15,544 nucleotides of DNA from Deltaproteobacteria bacterium (GCA_016844545.1 JAENJC010000040.1:1-15544); one strand, 5' to 3'. Positions 1 to 7,484 are shown, counted from the stretch's first letter. The notes: generated by a model from the letters alone, not told the origin. Translations and numbers: made by a program.

Positions 1-1
1 A

Positions 2-1246
2 CTTATTCTTGTTTTTGTTTTCTCCTCATCCTTTCTCATGGCAGCCGAGACAGGGATGATGGCTGCCAGCCGCTTTAAACTTAGACATCTTGCCTCATCA
101 GGGCTTAAGAGGGCTGTTCTGGCCATAAAAATCCTTGAACACCCCGAAAAGCTCCTGGGTACTATCCTTATAGGGAATAATCTTGTTCAGGCAGCGCTTT
201 CTGCTCTTATAACAGCCATTTCTTTAGAATGGTTCGGGGAAAGGGGGATCCTCTATGCTACTTTCATTATAGCTGTTGTTACCCTGTTTTTCTGTGAACT
301 GGTGCCAAAGAGCTATTCCTCCCGCCACCCTGAAAAGGTGACCCTATGGCTGGCATGGCCCACTTACTTCTGGCTGATCATGTTCACACCTGTTGTCAAA
401 ATCGTCACATTCTTTTCAAACGCCATACTCAGGCTCATGGGCGCCGGTGAGATGGCTTCAGCGCCTTCTCTTTCCGAGGACGAGCTGAAGACCATTATAC
501 GCATGGGTGAAGAAGAGGGAGTGGTGCCAAAGGAAAAGAGACGGATACTCCACAGGGTTCTGGAGATGAGCGATCTTTTTGTCAGAGAGGTCATGGTCCC
601 AAGGGTAAAGATCAAGGCAATAGAGGTGGATACTCCACTTAAAGACGTGGTCGCTTTCTTTAAAGAAACCGGTTTTTCAAGAATGCCGGTGTATAAGGAT
701 ACCCTGGACAATATAGTTGGGGTCGTACATGTAAAGGATGTGATGAACTACTGGGACTCGGAAAAGCCGTTTACTTTAACTCAAGTTATGAGAAAACCAT
801 TCTATATCCCTGATTCGGCAAAGGCAGAGAGACTTTTGGAGGAGTTCAGGAAGAACAGAAGCCATATAGCAATAATTGTGGATGAATATGGCGGGATAGA
901 AGGACTTGCCACAATGGAGGATATTCTGGAAGAGATAGTCGGTGAGATCCAGGACGAACATGACGAGGAGGCCGATAAGGTGATAGAGCTGACTGACGGC
1001 TCTGCTCTGATAGACGGGAGCGCCACGATAAAGGAGGTCAATGAAAGGCTTAATCTTGAGCTGTCTGAGGATTTGGACACCACCATAGGCGGCTTTGTCA
1101 TGACCATAGTGGGAAGGATACCGAATGAAAGAGAGGCGATAACACACAATGGTATTAAATTTACTGTCGAAAGAGTTGTAGGAAGGAGGGTAGCGAGGAT
1201 AAGGCTCCATATGATAGAAACTGCCCAGGCCTCTCATACCAGATAA
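2..1246 (+). CDS. CorC/HlyC-family CBS-domain membrane protein (5' truncated by window edge)
   Basis: The reading frame is open from base 2, and the residues before the first Met (base 38) fit the first membrane helix, which runs into the family motif AAETGMMAASR. The true start therefore lies outside the window. Domains in order are the rest of a DUF21/CNNM membrane domain (hydrophobic segments up to about base 460), a CBS-domain pair (about bases 580-960, including VREVMVPR, GFSRMPVY, VVHVKDV and IIVDEYGG), and a C-terminal CorC_HlyC domain (about 990-1225, with LDTTIGGFV and GRIP). Family members are linked to magnesium or cobalt resistance and efflux; some are called hemolysin-like for historical reasons. 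The substrate cannot be read from sequence. The gene is followed by cimA on the same strand after 60 bp. Confidence 0.93.
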   Translation, partial: LILVFVFSSSFLMAAETGMMAASRFKLRHLASSGLKRAVLAIKILEHPEKLLGTILIGNNLVQAALSALITAISLEWFGERGILYATFIIAVVTLFFCELVPKSYSSRHPEKVTLWLAWPTYFWLIMFTPVVKIVTFFSNAILRLMGAGEMASAPSLSEDELKTIIRMGEEEGVVPKEKRRILHRVLEMSDLFVREVMVPRVKIKAIEVDTPLKDVVAFFKETGFSRMPVYKDTLDNIVGVVHVKDVMNYWDSEKPFTLTQVMRKPFYIPDSAKAERLLEEFRKNRSHIAIIVDEYGGIEGLATMEDILEEIVGEIQDEHDEEADKVIELTDGSALIDGSATIKEVNERLNLELSEDLDTTIGGFVMTIVGRIPNEREAITHNGIKFTVERVVGRRVARIRLHMIETAQASHTR

Positions 1247-1293
1247 CCTCCTGTCCCCTCACTTTCCCCTTTTCACTCCGCATGGCTTTATGC

Positions 1294-1299
1294 TAATAT
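1294..1299 (+). promoter_or_regulatory. Possible -10 element for cimA (TAATAT), leaderless arrangement
   Basis: TAATAT lies exactly 7 nt before the cimA ATG, so transcription starting at the usual distance would begin at or next to the start codon. No Shine-Dalgarno sequence is visible between base 1247 and the ATG. The -35 region is weak (TTTCAC at 1271-1276). This is a pattern-based inference only. Confidence 0.35.
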
Positions 1300-1306
1300 C
1301 CTGCCT

Positions 1307-2824
1307 ATGAAAACTATAAAAATATACGATACAAGTCTTAGAGACGGCACCCAGGCTGAAGAGATATCCTTTTCCGTGGAAGACAAGATCCTTGTGGCCA
1401 GAAAGCTTGATGAGCTTGGGGTCCATTACATTGAGGGGGGGTGGCCCGGCTCTAATCCAAAGGATGTTCAGTTTTATAAGGAGATAAAGAAGGTTCGCCT
1501 TAAGAATTCCAGGGTGTCTGCCTTTGGAAGCACTGGAAGGCCCAAGGTCAAGCCATCGGAAGACCATAACCTCAAGGCTCTGGTGTCGTCAGGCGTCGGT
1601 GTTGCCTGTATATTCGGGAAGAGCTGGGACCTCCATGTAAAGGAGGCACTTAAGATACCTCTCAGGGAAAATCTGGATTTGATATATGACTCCGTGACCT
1701 TCTTGGAAAAGGAGCTTGACGAGGTTTTTTATGATGCGGAACACTTTTTTGATGGATATAAGGCGAATCCTGAGTATGCGATCAAAACCCTGAAGGCCGC
1801 TGCTGATGCAGGGGCTGACTGTCTGGTTCTTTGCGATACAAATGGCGGGACCCTTCCGCATGAAGTTGCTGAAGCTATTAAAATGGTTCAAAAGACAATA
1901 AAAACGCCTCTCGGCATCCATTGCCACAACGACTCGGATTTAGCTGTTGCAAATTCTCTCATAGCCGTTGAGTTGGGGATAGGGCAGGTTCAGGGGACAA
2001 TAAACGGTTTTGGCGAGAGATGCGGGAATGCCAACCTCTGTTCCATAATCCCGAATCTGCAATTCAAGATGGGTTATAAGTGCCTCTCTGATTCTCAACT
2101 GGCAAGGCTTTCTGAGACGTCAAGGTTTGTAAGCGAGATAGCTAATCTTACCCACAATTCTCATCTCCCTTATGTCGGCGAGAGCGCGTTTGCGCACAAG
2201 GGAGGGATACACGTCAGCGCTGTGATGAAAAAGGCGGAAACTTACGAGCATATAAGGCCGGAGCTGGTCGGAAACCGCCAGAGGGTTCTCATATCTGATC
2301 TTTCAGGGAAGAGTAATATCCTTTTCAAGGCAAAGGAGTTTGGGATCGATATATACCAGTTTGAGGGGGCCGAGGCGTCCTTTGAACTGTTGATGAAGAG
2401 GGTTTTAGGAACTCATAAGAAGTACTTCAACCTTATTGGCTTCAGGGTCATTGACGAAAAACGCAAGGAGGATGAACCTCCCATAGCAGAGGCAACAATA
2501 ATGGTTGAGGTAGGGGGCAAGGTGGAGCATACAGCCGCTGTTGGAGATGGCCCTATAAATGCTATTGACAATGCCTTAAGGAAGGCATTAGAGAAGTTCT
2601 ATCCATCTCTTAAGGATGTCAAGCTCCTGGACTTCAAGGTCAGGGTCTTAACCGCAGGGGAGGGGACCGCTGCATCAGTTCGCGTACTTATTGAATCAGG
2701 CGACAAGACGGATAAGTGGGGGACAGTAGGGGTATCCGAAAATGTCATAGAGGCGAGCTGGCAGGCCCTTGTGGACAGCATAGATTATAAGCTTTATAAG
2801 GATGAAAAAGGCCCTAAGGCGTGA
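1307..2824 (+). CDS. cimA: (R)-citramalate synthase
   Basis: This 505-residue enzyme of the alpha-isopropylmalate/homocitrate synthase family condenses pyruvate with acetyl-CoA to (R)-citramalate, the first step of the threonine-independent route to 2-oxobutyrate and isoleucine. The N-terminal TIM-barrel signature YDTSLRDGTQ (residues 7-16) supplies the catalytic Arg12 and metal-binding Asp13. The metal-binding pair H205/H207 sits in GIHCHNDSDLA, and NGFGERCGNANL follows. The C-terminal third (about residues 390-500) is a LeuA-type allosteric/dimer domain, where feedback inhibition by isoleucine would act. The length and the opening MKTIKIYDTSLRDG match the CimA subfamily rather than LeuA. 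The start is fixed by this motif, although no ribosome binding site is seen. The ComEA-like gene starts 23 bp downstream. Confidence 0.93.
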   Translation: MKTIKIYDTSLRDGTQAEEISFSVEDKILVARKLDELGVHYIEGGWPGSNPKDVQFYKEIKKVRLKNSRVSAFGSTGRPKVKPSEDHNLKALVSSGVGVACIFGKSWDLHVKEALKIPLRENLDLIYDSVTFLEKELDEVFYDAEHFFDGYKANPEYAIKTLKAAADAGADCLVLCDTNGGTLPHEVAEAIKMVQKTIKTPLGIHCHNDSDLAVANSLIAVELGIGQVQGTINGFGERCGNANLCSIIPNLQFKMGYKCLSDSQLARLSETSRFVSEIANLTHNSHLPYVGESAFAHKGGIHVSAVMKKAETYEHIRPELVGNRQRVLISDLSGKSNILFKAKEFGIDIYQFEGAEASFELLMKRVLGTHKKYFNLIGFRVIDEKRKEDEPPIAEATIMVEVGGKVEHTAAVGDGPINAIDNALRKALEKFYPSLKDVKLLDFKVRVLTAGEGTAASVRVLIESGDKTDKWGTVGVSENVIEASWQALVDSIDYKLYKDEKGPKA

Positions 2825-2842
2825 GGAGTAAGGAGTGAGGCG
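2822..2842 (+). repeat. Three heptamer near-repeats carrying the cimA stop and the next gene's ribosome binding sites
   Basis: The sequence reads TGAGGAG, TAAGGAG, TGAGGCG in direct succession. The first heptamer holds the cimA TGA stop codon. AGGAG-type sites within the array are the only candidate Shine-Dalgarno sequences for the ATG at 2848. Confidence 0.6.
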
Positions 2843-2847
2843 CAAAA

Positions 2848-3240
2848 ATGAAAACCTTCTCCAGAGGTCAGCAGGTAATTGTCCTTCTCATAATATTTGG
2901 GATGACCCTTATCTATTTTAACTCAATAAATCAGCCGCAATCTCCACATCCTACCCTGCCATATAACCGATTATCCGAACCGGCCACTGACCACCGGCCA
3001 CTGACCACTGCAAACCTCTCCGGGGCCAAACTCCTGACCCTTAATAAAAAAATCAACATTAACACGGCATTAGCCTCGGATCTGGAGGCAATACGGGGCA
3101 TAGGGCCCAAGACAGCAGAAAAGATTGTTGAATACAGGCAGAACCACGGCAGGTTCAAAAGGGTCGAGGATATCATGAAGGTGAATGGGATAAAGGAAAA
3201 GGGGTTAGAGAAGATTAAGATATCTCTGACGGTGGAATGA
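2848..3240 (+). CDS. ComEA-like helix-hairpin-helix protein with N-terminal membrane anchor
   Basis: The 130-residue protein has a hydrophobic segment at about residues 8-25 (VIVLLIIFGMTLIYF), a low-complexity Pro/Thr-rich linker (about 26-60), and a C-terminal ComEA-type HhH domain (about 66-130) with ININTA, LEAIRGIGPKTAEKIVEYR, GRF and NGIKEKGLEKI. ComEA proteins bind double-stranded DNA outside the inner membrane during natural transformation. Many bacteria also carry short stand-alone versions of unproven function, and this one has no other competence gene beside it. Part of the linker is encoded by a heptamer repeat (2984-3011). The start is supported by the GGAG-rich stretch just upstream. 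The stop codon lies in a palindrome shared with the convergent ntrX gene. Confidence 0.85.
   Translation: MKTFSRGQQVIVLLIIFGMTLIYFNSINQPQSPHPTLPYNRLSEPATDHRPLTTANLSGAKLLTLNKKININTALASDLEAIRGIGPKTAEKIVEYRQNHGRFKRVEDIMKVNGIKEKGLEKIKISLTVE
2984..3011 (+). repeat. Tandem heptamer array, consensus CCACTGA, inside the ComEA-like gene
   Basis: Four successive heptamers read CCACTGA, CCACCGG, CCACTGA, CCACTGC. The same stretch can be described as a perfect 14-bp tandem duplication (2980-2993 and 2994-3007). It lies in the flexible linker between the membrane anchor and the HhH domain, where length changes would be tolerated. Confidence 0.75.
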
Positions 3241-3255
3241 GTGAGCAGCTCACTC
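3239..3255. repeat. Palindrome at the convergent junction of the ComEA-like gene and ntrX
   Basis: GAGTGAGC and GCTCACTC flank a single central A. As RNA this would form a 7-bp stem with a 3-nt loop. The stop codons of both convergent genes (TGA at 3238-3240 on plus, TGA read from 3252-3250 on minus) fall in or at the edge of it. There is no T-run on either side, so a classic intrinsic terminator is not supported. Confidence 0.6.
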
Positions 3256-4602
3256 CCTTTCCTCTATTCCGTAACTCTTTATCTTCCTGTGCAGGTGGCT
3301 TCTCTCAATACCCATCGTCTCAGCGGTCCTTGATATATTCCAGCCGTTTTCTTCCAGCTTCCTGATAATGAACTCTTTCTCAAAGAGGTGCCTGGCCTCC
3401 TTGAAATCCTGTGTTGAGAAGGCATCATCTACTAAGCCTTCTGCCGGGCCTGTCAGATATGGGGGGAGGTTATGAGGCTCTATAAGGTGCGAAGGAGATA
3501 TGGTCACAAGCCTCTCAATGAGGTTTCTGAGTTCCCTTACATTCCCAGGCCAGTCATACCTTTTAAGCAGTGACATGGCCTCTGGAGAAACCTTTTTTGA
3601 AGGCCTTCCGCCCTCTCTTGAAAACTCGTTAATGAAGTGTTCCGCTAATAACTGGATGTCACCAGCCCTTTCCCTTAGGGGAGGAATATGGAGTGCAATG
3701 GCTTTGAGATTGGAAAGGAGCTTCTGCCGGAATCTCCCTGCCGCCACCTCCTCTTCCAGATTCTTGTTTGTGGCAGCAATGACCCTGACATCCACCTTTA
3801 TCCCCTTTGTCCCCCCGACCCTTTCAAATACCATCTCCTGAATTATCCGCAACACCTTGGCCTGGGTACTAAGCGAGATGTCGCCTATTCCATTAAGGAA
3901 CAGGGTCCCTTCATGGGCCATGTCAAAACGCCCCTTCTTTCGGGATGTGGCGCCTGTAAACGCACCCTTTTCGTAACCGAAGAGCTCGCACTCCATCAAC
4001 TCCTCCGGGATTGCAGCACAGTTGACGGTAACAAAAGGTTTATTCATCCTTAGACTCTGGTCGTGGATGTTCCAGGCCACGACCTCCTTACCTGTACCGT
4101 TTTCACCTGTGAGCAATACAGGGGCCTTTGATTGGGCCGCTGATTCTATATCTTCCTTGAGTTTACTGATTGCCTCACTTTTGCCTATGATCAGATGCCT
4201 CTCGTCCCCCTTCAGTATCAGATTTTCCTGCATGAGTCTCGAGGTCTCCAAGGCGCGCCCTATGGCGAGGATAACCTTCTCTATTGACAGCGGCTTTTCT
4301 ATGAAGTCGTAAGCCCCCAGTTTCGTGGCCTTAACTGCGGCTTCAATTGTTCCGTGACCTGACATGATAACAATCGGGAGCTTTGGGTAGAGGCGTTTCA
4401 GACGGTTAAGGGTTTCAATCCCGTCTATCCCAGGCATCCAGATATCGAGGAGTATCAGGTCAGGGAGTTCCTCTGATGTCCTTGTGATACCGCTCTCTCC
4501 ATCCTCTGCGGTAATGACGTCGAACCCCTCGTCCTCCAGAGCGCCTTTAAGGGAGGCCCTGATGCTCTCTTCGTCGTCTATAATAAGTATGGTTCTTGCC
4601 AC
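3250..4602 (-). CDS. ntrX: NtrX-type response regulator of the sigma-54 activator family, with altered ATPase residues
   Basis: The 450-residue protein starts at GTG with a GGAGG site (4608-4612) 5 nt upstream. The receiver domain (1-118) has the acidic pair D9/D10, phospho-acceptor D53 and K103. The AAA+ domain (about 138-375) has Walker A GENGTGKE (166-173) and the sigma-54 contact loop GAFTGA (213-218). The C-terminal Fis-type helix-turn-helix includes RTAETMGIERSHLHRKI. The motif order and the preceding ntrY identify the NtrX branch, which responds to nitrogen, redox or envelope cues in other bacteria. The oddity is that Walker B reads LFLNGIGD instead of the usual LFLDEIGD (N237, G238), and the segment normally like FRxDLxYRLN reads FRQKLLSNLK, so the second arginine-finger position is N298. 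ATP hydrolysis is therefore doubtful, while the receiver and DNA-binding parts look intact. Confidence 0.92.
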   Translation of the reverse strand: MARTILIIDDEESIRASLKGALEDEGFDVITAEDGESGITRTSEELPDLILLDIWMPGIDGIETLNRLKRLYPKLPIVIMSGHGTIEAAVKATKLGAYDFIEKPLSIEKVILAIGRALETSRLMQENLILKGDERHLIIGKSEAISKLKEDIESAAQSKAPVLLTGENGTGKEVVAWNIHDQSLRMNKPFVTVNCAAIPEELMECELFGYEKGAFTGATSRKKGRFDMAHEGTLFLNGIGDISLSTQAKVLRIIQEMVFERVGGTKGIKVDVRVIAATNKNLEEEVAAGRFRQKLLSNLKAIALHIPPLRERAGDIQLLAEHFINEFSREGGRPSKKVSPEAMSLLKRYDWPGNVRELRNLIERLVTISPSHLIEPHNLPPYLTGPAEGLVDDAFSTQDFKEARHLFEKEFIIRKLEENGWNISRTAETMGIERSHLHRKIKSYGIEERE

Positions 4603-4627
4603 AATAACCTCCGTCTCTTGATCTTTT

Positions 4628-4656
4628 GTAGAGACGCCCCGCCGTGGCGTCTCTAC
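4628..4656. repeat. Perfect 11-bp inverted repeat between ntrY and ntrX
   Basis: GTAGAGACGCC (4628-4638) and GGCGTCTCTAC (4646-4656) flank a 7-nt loop. The element begins 3 bp beyond the ntrY stop codon and fills half of the 57-bp gap before ntrX. The GC-rich stem would form a stable hairpin in the ntrY-ntrX mRNA. No T-run follows in the direction of transcription, so processing or RNA stability, or a small dispersed palindromic repeat, fits better than termination. Confidence 0.8.
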
Positions 4657-4659
4657 GGA

Positions 4660-6819
4660 TTATGCCTTTACAGGCAGTTCAATAACAAACCTCGTTCCCT
4701 TAGGTTCGTTATCCAAGACCCTTATGTATCCGTTATGGTCTGATACAATTGTATTTACAATAGCAAGTCCAAGCCCTGTCCCGCCTTTTTTAGTTGAGAA
4801 GTAAGGTTCAAACAGCCTTCCCTTGTCCTCCGCTCTTATCCCGCAACCGTTGTCAGCCACCTCTATCCTTGCCAGTTTGTAACTCCTGTCGTAAGAGGTC
4901 TTGATCCGTATCTCTCCAGCCCCTCCAACTGCTGCAACTGCATTGTCAATAAGGTTTATCAGCGCCCTCTTGATCTGGTCCCTGTCAATATTAAGCAAAG
5001 GCATGGTTTCATCTCGTTCCAGCCGGAAGGTTATCCCCTTATGCGACTCTTTGAACAAAAAAACAGCCTCTCTCGTTGTCTCATTTATGTCGCTGGGTGA
5101 GAGGGTCGCCGCAGGCATCCTGGCAAAGTTTGAAAACTCATTGACCAGCACCTTCAGCTCCTCCACCTGTTTAACTATCGTCTTTGTGCACTCCTGGAAC
5201 ACTTCACCTCCATCTCCAATCTTGTCGCCAAAGCGTTTTTGAAGCCTTTCCGCCGAGAGCTGGATCGGTGTAAGGGGGTTTTTTATCTCATGGGCTATCC
5301 TCCTTGCAACCTCCCTCCATGCCGCCATCCTCTGGGCCTTCATCAAGCTCGTGAGGTCGTCGAATACTATCACCATCCCAAGGTAATGCCCTTCGTCGTC
5401 CTTAAGGGTGGTAAGGCTGATCATGATAGTCAAGGTTTTCCCACTCATCTTCAGTTGAATCTCTTTCTGAAGGGTGTCATCGTGTGAGTCGTTAAGTTCC
5501 CTTATAAGACCCCTTATCAGTTCTAAATGTTCATGGGAAAGGAGTTCCTTATAGTTATTCCCGATAAAACCGGAAGGGTCTATCTCCAATAGTTTTGCAG
5601 CGGAGCTGTTGATGGTAGTAATCCGACCAGCCTTATCCAGTGAGACAACCCCGGCTGCTACGCTTCCCAGTATTATCTCGATGTACCGTCTCCTCTTTTC
5701 GAGGTCCTTATTGGCCTCCTCAATCTGAGACTTTCCAGCCTTGAGGTCAGCCGTCATGCTGTTGAAGGAATCTACCAGTATTCCAAGCTCCGTGTCTGCC
5801 GTGGGGTTAATAAGCACATCCAGATTGCCTTCAGCCACCTTGCGAGTCCCTTCCGCAAGTTCCTGGATCGGCACTGTTATCCCTTTTGCAAGATTAAAGC
5901 TGAACCAGGTGGCGGAGAATATAATGAGGAGGGCAACCATCGCAAAAAGCAAGAAGTAAGTGAGTTTTATCGGTGTCCTGAATATCTGATACTGTTTGAA
6001 TTCCTCAAAAGAGGTGGATATCTCTCTCATCTTATTGACGAGTCCCTTGGGTATGTAATGGTCTACTACCACAACACCTGAGATTCTGGAATCCGGCCCA
6101 TAGATCGGAGAAAAACCGCGGACCACCTCCCCCTTTGAAAGGGTCTCAATAAAGTAATAATCTCCCTTGAACGCCTTCTGTACAGCATCTTTACCCGGTC
6201 TTACGAGGTTCCCTTCGGGGATATCTTTGGAGATGGAGGAAGCGATCTCTTTCCCTGAAGGAGAAAAGTACCATAGGGCGCCAAGCTTGTACTCGCGCTG
6301 TTTTTGAGCCGTGACGTTCTTTGTGTTGACTGGGAGTCCGCCTTTGGCAATGGTATTTGCAAAGTAAAGCACATTTTCAGACGACGACTGATAATAACTC
6401 TGAGCCACATTAAGGGACTCCTCCAGCGTTTTCTCTATCTGCAGACTGAACCATTTGTTCATTGTGGATGAAACGCTTCCCCATGCAAGTATGAAAAGTA
6501 TGACAGTAGGGACGAAAGAGAAGGCTACGAAGGCTGTAACAAGCTTTATCTTCAGCCTTGTGCCGAGGACACCCTCCCTCTTTTCAAGTGCGAGCTTCGC
6601 CACATTCCGTAAAACCAGGAATATAAGTAGCAGGAGGAATAGAATATTCAGGTTAAGAAATGCTATAAGCAGGGTGGAGGAAACGGAAAACTTCCAGTTT
6701 GTCTTCAGGAAGAAGTAGTACACTTCTATTCCCATGAAGAGGAGGAAGGTCAGGGAGAGGAAAATGGCAACCTTTCTTTGTCTACGATCTGACTTTGATT
6801 TTAAGACGCTATCGTTCAT
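4660..6819 (-). CDS. ntrY: NtrY-type membrane sensor histidine kinase
   Basis: This 719-residue kinase has four predicted membrane helices (about residues 16-38, 46-70, 90-113 and 287-310), with an extracytoplasmic sensing region of about 170 residues between the last two. HAMP follows (about 310-362), then PAS (about 375-490), HisKA with the phospho-acceptor H510 in RRIAHEIKNPLTPIQLSAER, and a HATPase_c domain with N-box INLIDN (621-626), G1 ADNGCGI (655-661) and G2 GGTGLGLAIV (679-688). The HEIKNPLTPIQLSAER signature and architecture are those of NtrY, which phosphorylates NtrX. All catalytic motifs look intact. The start ATG overlaps the stop of the upstream DUF4390 gene by one base (TGATG), indicating translational coupling; GGAG lies about 12 nt upstream. 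Confidence 0.93.
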   Translation of the reverse strand: MNDSVLKSKSDRRQRKVAIFLSLTFLLFMGIEVYYFFLKTNWKFSVSSTLLIAFLNLNILFLLLLIFLVLRNVAKLALEKREGVLGTRLKIKLVTAFVAFSFVPTVILFILAWGSVSSTMNKWFSLQIEKTLEESLNVAQSYYQSSSENVLYFANTIAKGGLPVNTKNVTAQKQREYKLGALWYFSPSGKEIASSISKDIPEGNLVRPGKDAVQKAFKGDYYFIETLSKGEVVRGFSPIYGPDSRISGVVVVDHYIPKGLVNKMREISTSFEEFKQYQIFRTPIKLTYFLLFAMVALLIIFSATWFSFNLAKGITVPIQELAEGTRKVAEGNLDVLINPTADTELGILVDSFNSMTADLKAGKSQIEEANKDLEKRRRYIEIILGSVAAGVVSLDKAGRITTINSSAAKLLEIDPSGFIGNNYKELLSHEHLELIRGLIRELNDSHDDTLQKEIQLKMSGKTLTIMISLTTLKDDEGHYLGMVIVFDDLTSLMKAQRMAAWREVARRIAHEIKNPLTPIQLSAERLQKRFGDKIGDGGEVFQECTKTIVKQVEELKVLVNEFSNFARMPAATLSPSDINETTREAVFLFKESHKGITFRLERDETMPLLNIDRDQIKRALINLIDNAVAAVGGAGEIRIKTSYDRSYKLARIEVADNGCGIRAEDKGRLFEPYFSTKKGGTGLGLAIVNTIVSDHNGYIRVLDNEPKGTRFVIELPVKA

Positions 6820-7376
6820 CAGTATGTAAACTCCACAGTCTCCCAGTCAGTCTCAAAGTCCCAGTAAGAGACAAAGAAAAATAGATAGTTCAGGGGAGGC
6901 GGTAGTTTGATTGTATCCAGCTCTGCCTTTACCTGTAAAGAATAAGGCTTGTCCTTCTCCAGCCGGTCGAGAGTAGTTAGAGAAAAGGAGTCAACTCCGG
7001 CCATGACCTCCTTCGCTGCCTTGAAGTCCTGTAGAACGACAGGCACCTTCTTCTCGCTCATGGAAACGGTATAATCTTTTCTCAGGGTGTCATATTTTAT
7101 GGTATGAGATATCGTTTTTGAGGCTATCTTGGAACCGAGCGAATCTCCCGACTTATTATAGAGCATGATCCTGTATATGAAGGTGGTAGGGATCCCGCTC
7201 TGGACTGCTTCTTCTATCTTTGGAGTGAAGCAGCCGTCTACATGGAAGTATACGAGGAGCTCTTTTTTGTTGTTGGTGATAAGGGTGTTCTTTATCCTGG
7301 CCTGTTCCGAGCGGGCAGAAACAGGTAAAATGATCAGAGATACCGCTACAATGATTAGTGCTGTCAGCCTTTGCAT
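6819..7376 (-). CDS. DUF4390-family secreted protein preceding ntrY
   Basis: Starting at the ATG at 7376 gives 185 residues that open with a textbook signal peptide (MQR, then a hydrophobic core, with likely cleavage after PVSA at residue 21). The mature part is mostly beta-strand-like, with VYFHVDGCFTPKIEEAVQSG near its start, SLTTLDRLEKDKPYSL near the middle and a C-terminal FFFVSYWDFETDWETVEFTY stretch; these are recognisable DUF4390 features. A longer reading from a TTG at 7415 would put 13 extra residues before the signal peptide and is less likely. The function of DUF4390 is not known. Its place directly upstream of and overlapping ntrY, in a secreted form, suggests a periplasmic or envelope factor linked to NtrY sensing. 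That role is inferred from context only. Confidence 0.82.
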   Translation of the reverse strand: MQRLTALIIVAVSLIILPVSARSEQARIKNTLITNNKKELLVYFHVDGCFTPKIEEAVQSGIPTTFIYRIMLYNKSGDSLGSKIASKTISHTIKYDTLRKDYTVSMSEKKVPVVLQDFKAAKEVMAGVDSFSLTTLDRLEKDKPYSLQVKAELDTIKLPPPLNYLFFFVSYWDFETDWETVEFTY

Positions 7377-7383
7377 AGCAGCA

Positions 7384-7389
7384 ATTAGA
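7384..7389 (-). promoter_or_regulatory. Possible -10 element for the DUF4390-ntrY-ntrX operon (TCTAAT)
   Basis: Read on the minus strand, TCTAAT (5 of 6 matches to TATAAT) sits exactly 7 nt before the ATG at 7376, and no Shine-Dalgarno sequence is seen. No good -35 hexamer is found at 16-18 bp spacing. The arrangement resembles the one ahead of cimA and the DppC gene. Confidence 0.35.
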
Positions 7390-7448
7390 ATAGCCAATTT
7401 CGTGAGGGAAGGCAAGGAGAATCAGGGGGATAAAAAGGCCCAACTCTA

Positions 7449-7477
7449 TTGACAATCCTGCCCAGTTCTAATATCTT
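7449..7477 (+). promoter_or_regulatory. Sigma-70-type promoter directly abutting the DppC gene
   Basis: A perfect -35 TTGACA (7449-7454) is followed by a 17-bp spacer and the -10 TATCTT (7472-7477). The expected transcription start falls at about 7484-7485, the A of the ATG at 7485, so the mRNA would have no 5' leader. This also argues against the upstream TTG at 7449, which is part of the -35 box, being the start codon. Confidence 0.65.
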
Positions 7478-7484
7478 GGAGCCG

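Noticed and set aside
7377..7415. TTG at 7415 as the start of the DUF4390 protein
   Set aside because: It would put 13 residues before an otherwise ideal signal peptide starting at the ATG at 7376, and it has no ribosome binding site.
7449..7484. TTG at 7449 as the start of the DppC gene
   Set aside because: That TTG is the first part of a perfect -35 TTGACA with a -10 at 17 bp spacing, and the added residues are not typical of the family. The ATG at 7485 fits better.
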